A stretch of DNA of 64,000 nt from CAZGKW01 sp964526295 (GCA_964526295.1 CAZGKW010000024.1:1-64000), one strand, 5' to 3'. Positions 42,800 through 55,557 are shown, numbered from the stretch's first letter. The notes: generated by a model from the sequence alone, not told the origin. Numbers and translations: made by a program.

Positions 42800-42988
42800 A
42801 TGAAGGCGATCGTCGATCCGGAGCTTTGCGTGGCCTGCGAGGCCTGCGTGGACATCTGCCCGGACGTGTTCGAGATGGGCGACGAAACGGCCGTCGTGAA
42901 GGTCGACCCGGTGCCGGCCGAGCACGCCGACGCCGTCCGTGAGGCCGCCGAGGCCTGCCCGACCGAGGCGATCAGCGTCGAGGAATAG
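42800..42988 (+). CDS. Small [4Fe-4S] ferredoxin
   Basis: The 62-residue ferredoxin has C10, C13, C16 and C20 (LCVACEACVDICPDVF) and a late Cys in AEACPTEAI. This is the Thermotoga-type monocluster arrangement, in which C10, C13, C16 and the late Cys bind the cluster. C20 normally forms a disulfide with a second Cys, which is missing here. It is a cytoplasmic low-potential electron carrier. AAGGAGG sits seven bases before the ATG at 42800, which excludes the longer in-frame start. It is placed between a terminator and the purine permease. Its partner is unknown; the radical SAM heme enzymes in this window would need such a donor. Confidence 0.93.
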   Translation: MKAIVDPELCVACEACVDICPDVFEMGDETAVVKVDPVPAEHADAVREAAEACPTEAISVEE

Positions 42989-43111
42989 GCCCACGCCTGT
43001 GCGGCGCGGCCGGCTGGCGAGGCGGGCCGCGGGCAGGGCGGCCGACCCCGTGCGGCGGGGGGCCGCCTGCGCCGACGAAGCGCCGGACCTCCGGCCGGGG
43101 GAGGGTGGGGG

Positions 43112-44623
43112 ATGTTCCGTCTCGCGGAACGCGGCACGACGGTCGGCACGGAGGTCCGCGGCGGCGTCACGACCTACCTGACGCTCTCCTACATTCTGTT
43201 CGTCCAGCCGGCGATCCTTCGCATCGCCGGGATGCCCCCCGACGACGTCTTCTTCGCCACGTGTGTCTGCTCGGCGGCGGCCTGTTTCCTCATGGGACTG
43301 CTGGCGAACTACCCGTTCGCCCTGGCCCCGGCCATGGGGCACAACGTCTTCTTCGTCATCACGGTCTGCCTGGGGATGGGGTTCGCCTGGCAGGAGGCCT
43401 TGGCGGCGAACCTGGTCGCCGGGTCGGCGTTCCTCCTGTTGAGCTTTTTCGGGGTCCGCGAAGCCGTCATGCACGCCGTGCCCGACGGCCTCAAGTACGC
43501 CATCGCCGTGGGCATCGGCCTGCTGATCTCCTTCGTCGGCCTCCAGTACGGCGGGGTGGTCCAGAACCACGACGTCGTCCTCGTCGGCCTGGGCGACTTC
43601 CGCAGCCCCGTGGTCCTCGTGACGCTGTTCGGCATCGCCCTGACGGCGGTCCTGCTGGCGGTGCGTCTGAAGGCGGCCATTCTGCTGGGCATTCTCGCGA
43701 CGACGGCGGCCGCGGTGGGCGTCACGTGGCTCGCCCGGCCGGCGTACGTCCAGCCGGAAGGGCTGGAGGTGATCCCGGCGTCGCGCGTCGGCGACCGCGT
43801 CGCGGGCAAGCTGGTCGAGCCGGTCGACGCGTACGACGTGCGGATGCACCTGGCGGAGGTGCCGGAGCGGTTCGAAACGCCGGGCCTGCCTCGGGGCACG
43901 TTCTGGCAGTTCAGCCTCACCGGCCTGTTCCGGGAACATCGGCTGGTCGACGTCGTGATGGTGATCTTCGTCTTCTTCTTTCTCGACCTGTTCGACACGA
44001 TCGGGACGCTCCTCGGCGTCTCGGAACGGGCGGGCCTCCTGGACGCCGAGGGGCGGCTCCCCCGGGCCCGGTGGGCCCTCTTCTCGGACGCGTTCGGCAC
44101 GGTCGCCGGCGCCGTCACGGGTACGAGCACCATCACGACGTACGTCGAGAGCGCTTCGGGCGTGGCGGCCGGGGCGAGGACGGGCCTCGCGGCCATCACG
44201 ACGGGCGTCCTGCTGCTCGCTTCACTGGCCCTGAAGCCGCTGGTGCAGCTCGTGGGCCGGGGCGTCCAGTTCGTCCACGCCGGGACGGGCGAGCCGCTCG
44301 TCCAAGTCGCCGCCGGCACCGTCAGCGAGGTCCACTTCTATCCGGTCATCGCTCCCGTGCTGGTGGTGATCGGCGTCCTGATGATCGCGAGCGTCCGCAA
44401 GGTCCGGTGGGACGATTACACCGAGGCGATCCCGGCGTTCCTGACGATCGTCGTCATGCAGTTCAGCCTGTCGATCACGGACGGCATCGCCTGGGGTTTC
44501 ATCAGCTACGCCCTGCTGAAGCTCGTGACGGGCCGGGCCAGGCAGATGCATTGGCTGGTGGGGGCGTTCGCCCTGTTGTTCGTGGGGTTCTATGTGGCCC
44601 GGACCTTGCTGATGGGACAGTAA
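43112..44623 (+). CDS. NCS2-family purine permease (AzgA-like)
   Basis: The 503-residue membrane protein has about 13 helices and AzgA-group signatures: EVRGGVTTYLTLSYILFVQP near the N-terminus, ALAPAMGHNVFF (GxN-type substrate helix), FFFLDLFDTIGTLLGV and GTSTITTYVESASGVAAGART. It imports adenine, guanine or hypoxanthine by proton symport in characterised members. GGGGGAGGG precedes the ATG. A loop of about 60 residues (about 210-270) between helices is longer than usual. Confidence 0.9.
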   Translation: MFRLAERGTTVGTEVRGGVTTYLTLSYILFVQPAILRIAGMPPDDVFFATCVCSAAACFLMGLLANYPFALAPAMGHNVFFVITVCLGMGFAWQEALAANLVAGSAFLLLSFFGVREAVMHAVPDGLKYAIAVGIGLLISFVGLQYGGVVQNHDVVLVGLGDFRSPVVLVTLFGIALTAVLLAVRLKAAILLGILATTAAAVGVTWLARPAYVQPEGLEVIPASRVGDRVAGKLVEPVDAYDVRMHLAEVPERFETPGLPRGTFWQFSLTGLFREHRLVDVVMVIFVFFFLDLFDTIGTLLGVSERAGLLDAEGRLPRARWALFSDAFGTVAGAVTGTSTITTYVESASGVAAGARTGLAAITTGVLLLASLALKPLVQLVGRGVQFVHAGTGEPLVQVAAGTVSEVHFYPVIAPVLVVIGVLMIASVRKVRWDDYTEAIPAFLTIVVMQFSLSITDGIAWGFISYALLKLVTGRARQMHWLVGAFALLFVGFYVARTLLMGQ

Positions 44624-44716
44624 GGGAGTTCGGGCGCATCCTGTCAGCATTCGGCGCGGCGGGTCTCCATGTCCGCCGCGTCGAGGGCCGCCTTGGCGAG
44701 CCCATAGGAGGTTCGC

Positions 44717-45814
44717 ATGATCGTCGGCGTGCCGCGCGAAGTCAAAGACGACGAATACCGGGTGGCCCTGCTGCCGGTGGGGGCGGAGCTGCTAGCCGGC
44801 GACGGGCACACGGTGCTCCTGGAACGCGGGGCGGGCCTGGGCAGCGGCTACGACGACGCGTCCTACGAGGCCGCCGGGGCCGAACTCGTCGACGGGCCCG
44901 AAGTGGTCTACGGGCGGGCCGAGATGGTCCTGAAGGTCAAGGAGCCGCAGCCGGCGGAGATCGGCCGGCTCCGCCGCGGCCAGCTCGTCTTCTGCTTCTT
45001 TCACTTTGCGGCATCGCGGGAGCTGACAGAGGGGTGCCTGGCGGCGGGCATCGAGGCGGTGGCCTATGAGACGCTGGCCGACCGGAACGGTCGGCTGCCG
45101 TGCCTGACGCCGATGAGCGAGGTCGCGGGCAAGATGAGCGTCCAGGAGGGGGCGAAGTTCCTGGAGAAGCCCATGATGGGCCGCGGCATCTTGCTGGGCG
45201 GCGTGGCGGGCGTCGAGCCGGCGAACGTCCTGGTCCTCGGCGGCGGAGTAGTCGGGTCGAACGCCGCCCGCACCGCCGCCGGGCTGGGCGCCAACGTCGT
45301 CCTGATGGACATCGACCTCGACCGACTCCGCTACCTCGACGAGGTGATGTCGGCGAACGTCACGACCGTCTATTCCGACCCGCACGCCGTGGGGCAGTAC
45401 GCCGTCCGGGCCGACCTGGTGATCGGGGCCGTGCTGATTCCCGGCGGGCGGGCGCCCGTCCTCATCGGTCGCGATCTGGTCCGGCGAATGAAAAGCGGGG
45501 CCGTCTTCGTCGACGTCTGTATCGACCAGGGCGGCTGCGCCGAGACGAGCCGCCCGACGACCCATCACGAGCCGACCTACGTCGTCGACGGCGTGGTCCA
45601 CTATTGCGTGACGAATATCCCCGGTGCCGTGGGTCGCACGTCGAGCCACGCCTTGACGAACGCGACGCTTCCTTACGCCCGCGAGCTGGCCCGCCTGGGC
45701 CTGGACGGTTTCGCCGAGGGCGACGCCGGTCACGCCGCCGCCGTCAATCTCCGCGACGGCCGCATCATGAACCCGGCCGTGGCCGGGGCGTTTCCCGACC
45801 TGCCTTGCCAGTAG
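44717..45814 (+). CDS. ald: Alanine dehydrogenase
   Basis: The 365-residue NAD-dependent enzyme interconverts L-alanine and pyruvate plus ammonia. It starts MIVGVPREVKDDEYRVALLP and has the substrate-binding VKEPQ and FFHFAAS (catalytic His) blocks. NAD binding is at VLVLGGGVVGSNAARTA, and the late signature is DVCIDQGGCAETSRPTTH. AGGAGG lies six bases before the ATG. Length is typical. Confidence 0.95.
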   Translation: MIVGVPREVKDDEYRVALLPVGAELLAGDGHTVLLERGAGLGSGYDDASYEAAGAELVDGPEVVYGRAEMVLKVKEPQPAEIGRLRRGQLVFCFFHFAASRELTEGCLAAGIEAVAYETLADRNGRLPCLTPMSEVAGKMSVQEGAKFLEKPMMGRGILLGGVAGVEPANVLVLGGGVVGSNAARTAAGLGANVVLMDIDLDRLRYLDEVMSANVTTVYSDPHAVGQYAVRADLVIGAVLIPGGRAPVLIGRDLVRRMKSGAVFVDVCIDQGGCAETSRPTTHHEPTYVVDGVVHYCVTNIPGAVGRTSSHALTNATLPYARELARLGLDGFAEGDAGHAAAVNLRDGRIMNPAVAGAFPDLPCQ

Positions 45815-45826
45815 GGGCGAGGCATA

Positions 45827-45852
45827 CCGCGCGCCGCTGTTTCAGCGCGCGG
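45827..45852. terminator. Bidirectional stem-loop between ald and dapB
   Basis: CCGCGCGC (45827-45834) and GCGCGCGG (45845-45852) pair around a loop that can itself pair as CGCTG-TTT-CAGCG. It lies midway between two convergent genes, 13 bases from each stop. There is no clear T-run. Confidence 0.5.
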
Positions 45853-45865
45853 TCGGCGTGGGGCG

Positions 45866-46657
45866 TCACAGCCCCATGACGTCGGCCATGGTGTAGAGGG
45901 CCGGCTCGCGGCCGACGAGCCAGCGGGCGGCCCGGAGGGCCCCGCGGGCGAACGTCTCGCGGGAGTGGGCCACGTGCTTCAGCTCGATCCGCTCGCCGAG
46001 CGCCGTGAAATAGACCGTGTGCTCGCCGACGATGTCGCCGCCACGCACCGCATGCAGGCCGATCTCGCCTTTCGTGTGCGGCGCGTGGCCGGGGCCGCGG
46101 CCGTACCGGGCCGAGTCGGCGAGGTCGCGGCCGGTCGCGCGGGCGATCTCTTCGGCGATCTTCAGGGCCGTCCCGGACGGGGCGTCTTTCTTGAACCGGT
46201 GGTGGGCTTCGAGGACCTCGATGTCGTAGTCCGGGCCGAGGGTCTTGGCCAGGTCCGCCGCCGTGCGAAACAGAAGATTCACGCCGACGCTCATGTTCGG
46301 CGAGACGAGCACCGGGGCCCTGGCGGCGGCCGCGTCGATCCGCTCCCGTTGAGCGTTTGTGAAACCGGTCGTGCCGACGACGATCGGGGCGGCTCGCTCG
46401 GCGCAGGCCTCGATCCGCTCGAGTGACCCCTCGGGCAGGGAGAAGTCGACCACGCAATCAACCGTCTCGGGCAGGGCGTCTGAGAGGGCCACGCCGAGCC
46501 GCCCGGCCCCGGCCATCTCGCCGGCATCGGTGCCCAGCAGATCGTGACCGGCGGCCTCGACGGCGCCGGCCAGCTCCAGGTCGTCGGCCTCGGCAACGAG
46601 GCGAACCAGCGTCCGGCCCATGCGGCCGCCGGCGCCGGAGATGGCGATGCGAATCAT
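45866..46657 (-). CDS. dapB: 4-hydroxy-tetrahydrodipicolinate reductase
   Basis: The 263-residue enzyme of lysine and diaminopimelate synthesis has the nucleotide motif ISGAGGRMGRTLV, VVGTTGFT and the catalytic block EAHHRFKKDAPSGTALK. AGGAGG sits just before the ATG at 46657. It lies 94 bases after the thrC stop on the same strand, so the two aspartate-family genes may be cotranscribed. It is convergent with ald. Confidence 0.96.
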   Translation of the reverse strand: MIRIAISGAGGRMGRTLVRLVAEADDLELAGAVEAAGHDLLGTDAGEMAGAGRLGVALSDALPETVDCVVDFSLPEGSLERIEACAERAAPIVVGTTGFTNAQRERIDAAAARAPVLVSPNMSVGVNLLFRTAADLAKTLGPDYDIEVLEAHHRFKKDAPSGTALKIAEEIARATGRDLADSARYGRGPGHAPHTKGEIGLHAVRGGDIVGEHTVYFTALGERIELKHVAHSRETFARGALRAARWLVGREPALYTMADVMGL

Positions 46658-46751
46658 GGGGGCCTCCTGATGCGGACGGATGTCGGCCGGCGTGAGTGAG
46701 GACCGGCCGCGCGTCACCCGGAGCTTCCGCTCCGGGCCCAACAGAACTCGT

Positions 46752-48149
46752 TTACGCGCGAATCGCCTCCACGATTCTCTCGAGATCGTCCGGCACGACG
46801 ACGGGGCGGTTGCCGTAGGTCGCCCCGCAGACGCCCTTGTCGCCGTACTTCTCGTGCAGGGCCCCGTCGTCGAGCGTATGATAGGCGACGGTGACGTTCG
46901 GGTCCTTCAGGGCGTGGCCCGTCAGGATGCAGACGACCCGCTCGTCGGCGCCGATGGTCTGGGCCTGGCGGAGCTTCCTGAGGCCCGCGAGGGTGGCCGC
47001 CGAAGCGGGCTCGCAGCCGAACCCGCCTCGCCCGATCTGGGCCTTGGCGTCGAGGATCTCCTGGTCCGTGACCGTCTCGACGAGGCCGTCGGTCCACGCC
47101 AGGGCCCGGAGGCACTTCTTCAGGTTGACCGGCCGGTTGATCTCGATGGCCGAGGCCAGGGTGTTCGCTCGCCGGCCCTCGTCGTCCATCTGCTGGTAGA
47201 AGCGGCAGATCCGCTCCTCGTCGACGATGCCCTCGTCCCAGGCGATCCTTTCCTCGTTCACGATGCGGTGAAGCGTGTCGGCGCCCGCGGCGTTGATGAC
47301 GGCCATCCGCGGGATGCGGTCGATCAGGCCGACGTCCTTCAGCTCGCGAAAGGCCTTGCCGAAAGCCGACGAGTTGCCCAGGTTTCCGCCGGGCACGATG
47401 ATCCAGTCGGGGACCTGCCACAGGAGGCCCTCGATGACCCGGTACATGATGGTCTTCTGGCCCTCGAGGCGGAACGGGTTCAGGCTGTTCATCAGGTAGA
47501 TGCCGAGGTCGCGTGCGACCTCCTTGACGCGTTTCATGCAGGCGTCGAAGTCGCCCTCGACCTGGACGACGCGGACGCCGTAATCGAGGGCCTGGGCCAG
47601 CTTGCCATAGGCGATCTTGCCCGAGCCGATGAGGACGACGGCCGGAATCCGCCCGTCCACCGCCGAGTAGAGGGCCACCGAGGCGCTGGTGTTGCCGGTC
47701 GAAGCGCAGATGGCGCAGCCCGCGCCGACGAGATGGGCGTGGGTGAACGCCGCCGTCATCCCGTTGTCCTTGAAGCTGCCCGAGGGGTTCATGCCCTCGT
47801 ATTGAAGGAAAAGGCGCCCTGGGTCTATGCCGGCGTAGGCGGCGACGCGGTCGGCCGTCTGAAAGACGGTCTTGCCCTCGCCGATGGTGATGATGTGCTT
47901 CGGCGCGGCGAAGGGCAGCAGCTCGTGGTACTGCCACACGCCGGAGAAGGTCAGCGGGTCGCCCGAGACGCTCCACTTGGCCTCGAAGCCGGCCAGCGAA
48001 TCGGGCAGGACCGCCCGCGACCAGTCGTAACGGATGTCGAGCAGGTCGCCGCACTCGGCGCACTGAAAGAGCGCTTCGCCGACGTCGAAGGTGGCTTCGC
48101 AGTCGGCATTGATGCACTGCTGGTACGCGATGTCGGTGCGGATATCGAT
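46752..48149 (-). CDS. thrC: Threonine synthase; start codon non-canonical or obscured
   Basis: This PLP enzyme converts O-phosphohomoserine to threonine. PLP lysine lies in PSGSFKDNGM, with CASTGNTSAS and GGNLGNSSAFGK following. The first ATG/GTG/TTG in frame (GTG at 47939) would remove the usual N-terminal zinc-ribbon part. That part is clearly encoded upstream: TDIAYQQCINADCEATFDVG then FQCAECGDLLDIRYDWSRA. No ATG, GTG or TTG exists between it and the in-frame stop at 48243. I place the start provisionally at an ATC (48149), which has GAGGGGG seven bases upstream. A CTG at 48179 is the alternative. This gives about 465 residues. Identity is certain, the start is not. Confidence 0.85.
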   Translation of the reverse strand: MDIRTDIAYQQCINADCEATFDVGEALFQCAECGDLLDIRYDWSRAVLPDSLAGFEAKWSVSGDPLTFSGVWQYHELLPFAAPKHIITIGEGKTVFQTADRVAAYAGIDPGRLFLQYEGMNPSGSFKDNGMTAAFTHAHLVGAGCAICASTGNTSASVALYSAVDGRIPAVVLIGSGKIAYGKLAQALDYGVRVVQVEGDFDACMKRVKEVARDLGIYLMNSLNPFRLEGQKTIMYRVIEGLLWQVPDWIIVPGGNLGNSSAFGKAFRELKDVGLIDRIPRMAVINAAGADTLHRIVNEERIAWDEGIVDEERICRFYQQMDDEGRRANTLASAIEINRPVNLKKCLRALAWTDGLVETVTDQEILDAKAQIGRGGFGCEPASAATLAGLRKLRQAQTIGADERVVCILTGHALKDPNVTVAYHTLDDGALHEKYGDKGVCGATYGNRPVVVPDDLERIVEAIRA

Positions 48150-48217
48150 CGCTGGGCCCCCTCGCGCTCGCTGCGGCAGCCGCTCGCGGCGCCCTGTGCA
48201 GCGGCCGAGTCGGCGGT

Positions 48218-48246
48218 ATGGTATCGGCCTGGCGCGAGGCCTTCAA
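48218..48246 (-). promoter_or_regulatory. Candidate thrC promoter
   Basis: On the minus strand TTGAAG (48246-48241) and TACCAT (48223-48218) are 17 bases apart. Transcription would begin near 48210, inside the only available open region for the thrC N-terminus, so an ATG at 48246 in another frame would not be transcribed from it. It is moderate to weak. Confidence 0.35.
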
Positions 48247-48308
48247 TCACAAAAGAGGGGTCGCTCGCGTGGGGAGTTCCCGCCACCGACGTGACTCCGG
48301 CCGGGCCG

Positions 48309-49670
48309 TCACGGCACCCAGAAGGACCAGGCCTTCTTGCCCCGGCGAAGCGGCGGCAGGGATTCGGTGAGCTTCTTGACCAGTGCGTTCCGCTCGGCCG
48401 TGGTGAAGTCGTAGAAGAAGACGGCCCCGAGGTTGCCGAGCGTCGCCGAGGAGCGGCCCGCCAGGGGGGTGCCCGTCTCCTGGGCGGCGACGAATTCGTC
48501 CCGGTCGGCCGGCGTGTCCCAGAGGGTGATCCAGACGCCCTTCAGCCCGGCCGGCAGGTCGCCCTTCGACCCGGCGGCGGAGGCCGGCCCCAGCAGGTAG
48601 AACCGGTCGCCTCCCCAGCCCGCGGCCGCGTCGTTGGTCCAGTAGGTCGGCAGGCCCATGACCATGGGGTTGGGTTTTTCGGTCTTGGGGCGGGCCAGGA
48701 CCGCGCAGAGCATCTCCCCGACGGTGTCGGCGTGAAGGACCATCCGGCCGCCGGGGCCCGCGAAGAGCGGCTTGACGGCCGCATCGTCGACGACGACCGG
48801 CTCGTCGCGGCCCTTCTCGTCCCAGTACTTGGCCGGGTGAAGGACCTGCTCGGTGGAGACGGGCGGGGCCTTGGCCGCGGCCAGGAGCTCCGGCGCGACG
48901 CTCCTTCCGCCGCCGAGCGCCGCCGCCATGAAGTTGCCGCGCAGCAGGAAATTCATGCCGCAGGTGTAGACGCCGATCATCGTCCACAGGTATGGCGGCG
49001 TCTCGCGAAGGAGCTTCTCGGTGCGGGCGGCCTCCTCCTGGGAGTAGGCCATCAGTTCCCGCAGGTCGAAGCGCCCGGCCGCTTGCTCCTTCTGCATGTA
49101 CCGCGTCATCAGGTTCGTTGCCGAGCCCTCGATGACCGACCACAGGGCCAGCTCGCCGTCTTCCGTGCGATTCGGCATGGCGATGTACTTCGTGACGTCG
49201 AAGTGCTGATCGTCCAGGGCGTGGGTCAGCTCGTGGGCCACGATGATCCGCAGGACGCCCGCCCCGTAGGTCCGCCCCTTGTCGCGGATCACGTAGAACG
49301 TCTTCGACTCCGGGTCGTAGAAGCCCAGGGCCTGCGGCAGGAGGGCCTCGATGAACGTCGCCTTGACGTCGCAGTCGGCCGGCACCAGGCCGACCATCCT
49401 GAGGAACGCCTGGATCCGGCCGAACTGGCCGTCCGGGTACTGCATCTCGAAACGGCGCTCGACGTGGTCCCGGAGGCCCTTCTCGTCGATGAACGCCTTC
49501 TTGATGGGCTGCTTGAACTCCCAGCCGCGAAGCGCCGCGACGGCCTCGGCGGTCTCGTCGACGATCCGGGCGAACTCCGCCTGGGTCTTGAAGGCGGGCT
49601 CCGGCCCGGCCGCAGTAGCGGTCACGGCCGTAAGGAGCGTCAGGGCCAGGGCAAGAACAGTCCGCTTCAT
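48309..49670 (-). CDS. Secreted zinc metalloprotease-like protein (HELTH motif)
   Basis: The 453-residue protein has a Sec signal peptide (MKRTVLALALTLLTAVTATAA) and the zinc motif H146-E-L-T-H150 in VAHELTHALDDQHF. A third ligand is plausible at the Glu of SVIEGSATNL, as in related HELTHALQDQ-type proteins. The rest is not assignable to a named peptidase family by eye. It would act in the periplasm. GGAGGG lies eight bases before the ATG at 49670, which favours it over the GTG at 49679. No obvious operon partner. Confidence 0.72.
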   Translation of the reverse strand: MKRTVLALALTLLTAVTATAAGPEPAFKTQAEFARIVDETAEAVAALRGWEFKQPIKKAFIDEKGLRDHVERRFEMQYPDGQFGRIQAFLRMVGLVPADCDVKATFIEALLPQALGFYDPESKTFYVIRDKGRTYGAGVLRIIVAHELTHALDDQHFDVTKYIAMPNRTEDGELALWSVIEGSATNLMTRYMQKEQAAGRFDLRELMAYSQEEAARTEKLLRETPPYLWTMIGVYTCGMNFLLRGNFMAAALGGGRSVAPELLAAAKAPPVSTEQVLHPAKYWDEKGRDEPVVVDDAAVKPLFAGPGGRMVLHADTVGEMLCAVLARPKTEKPNPMVMGLPTYWTNDAAAGWGGDRFYLLGPASAAGSKGDLPAGLKGVWITLWDTPADRDEFVAAQETGTPLAGRSSATLGNLGAVFFYDFTTAERNALVKKLTESLPPLRRGKKAWSFWVP

Positions 49671-49844
49671 GGCAGGCACCCTCCATCGTGTCGCCGGCCC
49701 GGCCGGCCGGCGCGTCGCTCAAGCCTATGCGGGGCCTCGCCGCCGGTCAACCGCGTCGGTCCGCCCCGCCTGTCTTCCCTTCGGCATTCCGGGCGGCCGT
49801 CCGCCAGCGTGTGACGGGCGAGGTCCTGACGGCGGCGGCGCCGC

Positions 49845-50948
49845 TCACCCGGCCGCGTAGACCGCCTCGATCAGGCCCTTGATGTACCCGTAGGCGAAGG
49901 CGAAGCCCTGGAGGTTCTCCGGGTCGTCCGCGGCCTTCGGCACGTGGTCGGGCATGAGCATGCCGGTGTAGCCGACCTCCTTGTAGGCGAGGACGGCCCG
50001 GGCCATGTCCACGTCGCCGTCGTCGGGGAAGGTCTCGACGAACCGGTCCCGCCCGCCGCGGAGGTTGCGGAAGTGGACGTTGAAGATCTTGCCTCGGCCG
50101 CCGAACCATCGGATGATGTCGAAGATTTCCTCGGCGGGCTCCTCGACCATCTCGCTGAAACAGCCCTGGCAGAACGTCAGGCCGTGATACGGGCTCTCGC
50201 AAGTCGTGACGAACCGTTTCTGCCCCTCGACCGTGCCGAGCACCTGGGCGATCCGCCACCGGTTCTCGGCCGGCATCGGCGGGTCGGGCGGGTGGCATGC
50301 CAAGCGGACCTTCGCCTCGGTCGCCACCGGCACGACGCGTTCCAGGAAGTAGGTGATCCGCCGCCACATCTCGTCGGGGCCGATGGGCGCCAGGTCGGGC
50401 GGCCGGCGCCGGTCCTCGGCCTCCGCCAGGTCCCACTCGCTGTAGAGCGTGCCGCCGCGGCCGGAGACGTGCCCGGTCCGCGGCTTCCACTGGCGGACGT
50501 GGAGGTTGTACTGGAGGGCGGGGATGCCGGCCTCGCCGGCCCGCCGAACGGCTCGCTGGACCTTCTCGACGGCCCGGTCCCGGGCATCGCCGGCGACGAG
50601 GACCGTCCGCGGAACGCCCAGGTACATCAGGTCGAGGCCCATGCCGTGGTCGGCGACGGTCTTCTGCACCTGGCGGAGTGTCTCGACCGTCCAGACGCCG
50701 TCCGGGCCCGCCTTGGCGGGTGACGCGCAGATGTGGCGGACGCCGCAGCGGAGGAGGAACGGGAGCTTCTCGGGGCTGGAGCCCCACCGCTGGCATCCGA
50801 CCTTCATGCGGCCCTTCGGCGGGGCCGGGGTGCCCTGGCGCTTGCGACGTGCCTCGGCCGCAGGTTCGGTGCCGGCGGCGAAGGCCCGTTCAGCCGCGGC
50901 GGCGCCGGCGGCTGCGCCGGCCACCGTCAGGAACGTCCGGCGGTCCAT
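49845..50948 (-). CDS. Tat-signal UxuA-like mannonate dehydratase family protein
   Basis: The 367-residue TIM-barrel protein carries UxuA landmarks: RLACHPPDPPM, the Cys-Gln-Gly of FCQGCFSEM, NVHFRNLRGG, ETFPDDGDVDM and GMLMPDHVP. UxuA dehydrates D-mannonate to 2-keto-3-deoxygluconate in the cytoplasm. Here the N-terminus (MDRRTFLTVAGAAAGAAAAERAF) is a twin-arginine-type signal, implying export. A Pro/Lys-rich spacer follows it. The window also holds a cytoplasmic ManD-type enzyme (1219-2424). Either the exported protein acts on extracytoplasmic uronates or it has a different sugar-isomerase-like role. Confidence 0.82.
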   Translation of the reverse strand: MDRRTFLTVAGAAAGAAAAERAFAAGTEPAAEARRKRQGTPAPPKGRMKVGCQRWGSSPEKLPFLLRCGVRHICASPAKAGPDGVWTVETLRQVQKTVADHGMGLDLMYLGVPRTVLVAGDARDRAVEKVQRAVRRAGEAGIPALQYNLHVRQWKPRTGHVSGRGGTLYSEWDLAEAEDRRRPPDLAPIGPDEMWRRITYFLERVVPVATEAKVRLACHPPDPPMPAENRWRIAQVLGTVEGQKRFVTTCESPYHGLTFCQGCFSEMVEEPAEEIFDIIRWFGGRGKIFNVHFRNLRGGRDRFVETFPDDGDVDMARAVLAYKEVGYTGMLMPDHVPKAADDPENLQGFAFAYGYIKGLIEAVYAAG

Positions 50949-51075
50949 ACGAAACGCCTCCCAGTTGCGATGGGTGCCGGCTTGGCATCCAGCCTTCGCT
51001 TCGTTGCGACAAGACCCCCCGTCCCCTCGCGCGTAACCGCGGTCTCCCGACCGGGGCTCGAAACCCAGAAGAGCG

Positions 51076-54873
<3,798 letters not shown>

Positions 54874-54885
54874 GGTCTCTTATTG

Positions 54886-55557
54886 TCAATCGGCGGCGGG
54901 GGCGTCGCCGGTCGCGGTTTCCTCCGTTTCCTCGCTGTCGAACAGAGCGTCGTCGGCCAGCTCCTGGGCCTTTTCGGGGGTCAGCCGCCCGCTGGCCAGG
55001 AACCCCCCGACGCGGACCTCGCCGGCCTCGGGCTCGACGCGGATCCGCCGCGCGGCATACCAGAACTGGCCCCGCTCCCGGCCGTCGCCGGGCACGTCGA
55101 CCTCCTCCTGCACGCCGCCGTCGAGCGTCCCCCGGTCGTTCAGACTCCGGAAGCCGCACGCGAAATATCGGCCCGGTTCGGTGGCCTCCGTGAGCCGTGT
55201 TTCGAGCCTGGCCCCGATCTCCTCCGGCAGCGGCCCGTCGAGCACGTAGGCCCTGCGGAACGTGTGCGAGGGCGGGGGACCGCGATAGAGCGTGTACTCC
55301 CGCCCCGTCTTGTGCCGGGTCTTCCGCCCGGGCACCTCCGCCAGGGCCTTCGAGACGGACGTATTCACCTCTTCTTGCATTTTACGGAGCACGTCAAGTA
55401 TCCGCAGGCGGGCGAGGCGGTCGCGATTGGCTTCGTACTCCTTCTGGAATTCGTCCATCTCCACGGAGACGTGGGCCACGTGGATCGTCGTCGCCGTGTA
55501 GAGGATGAACAGGACGGCCAGGAGGGCGAGAAGTGCGTTCCGGAACGTGCGGCTCAT
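54886..55557 (-). CDS. Single-pass membrane protein of unknown function, cotranscribed with secA
   Basis: The 223-residue protein has one N-terminal transmembrane helix (about 7-28, ALLALLAVLFILYTATTI), a short coiled coil (about 33-75), and a globular region with two Gly/Arg-rich beta-like stretches. An acidic C-terminus ends it (DSEETEETATGDAPAAD). Orientation and family are unknown. GGAGGGAG precedes the ATG at 55557. Its stop is 13 bases from the secA start, suggesting translational coupling and perhaps a role at the membrane in protein export. Function is not assignable. Confidence 0.75.
   Translation of the reverse strand: MSRTFRNALLALLAVLFILYTATTIHVAHVSVEMDEFQKEYEANRDRLARLRILDVLRKMQEEVNTSVSKALAEVPGRKTRHKTGREYTLYRGPPPSHTFRRAYVLDGPLPEEIGARLETRLTEATEPGRYFACGFRSLNDRGTLDGGVQEEVDVPGDGRERGQFWYAARRIRVEPEAGEVRVGGFLASGRLTPEKAQELADDALFDSEETEETATGDAPAAD

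Noticed and set aside
42989..43111. Purine riboswitch upstream of the purine permease
   Set aside because: The 123-bp leader is very GC-rich and I could not find the conserved three-way junction of purine riboswitches.
46714..48246. A 510-codon minus-strand frame starting with ATG at 48246 as the true gene
   Set aside because: The threonine synthase motifs are in another frame. This frame gives only Arg/Pro-rich sequence, so the ATG is not the thrC start unless there is an indel.
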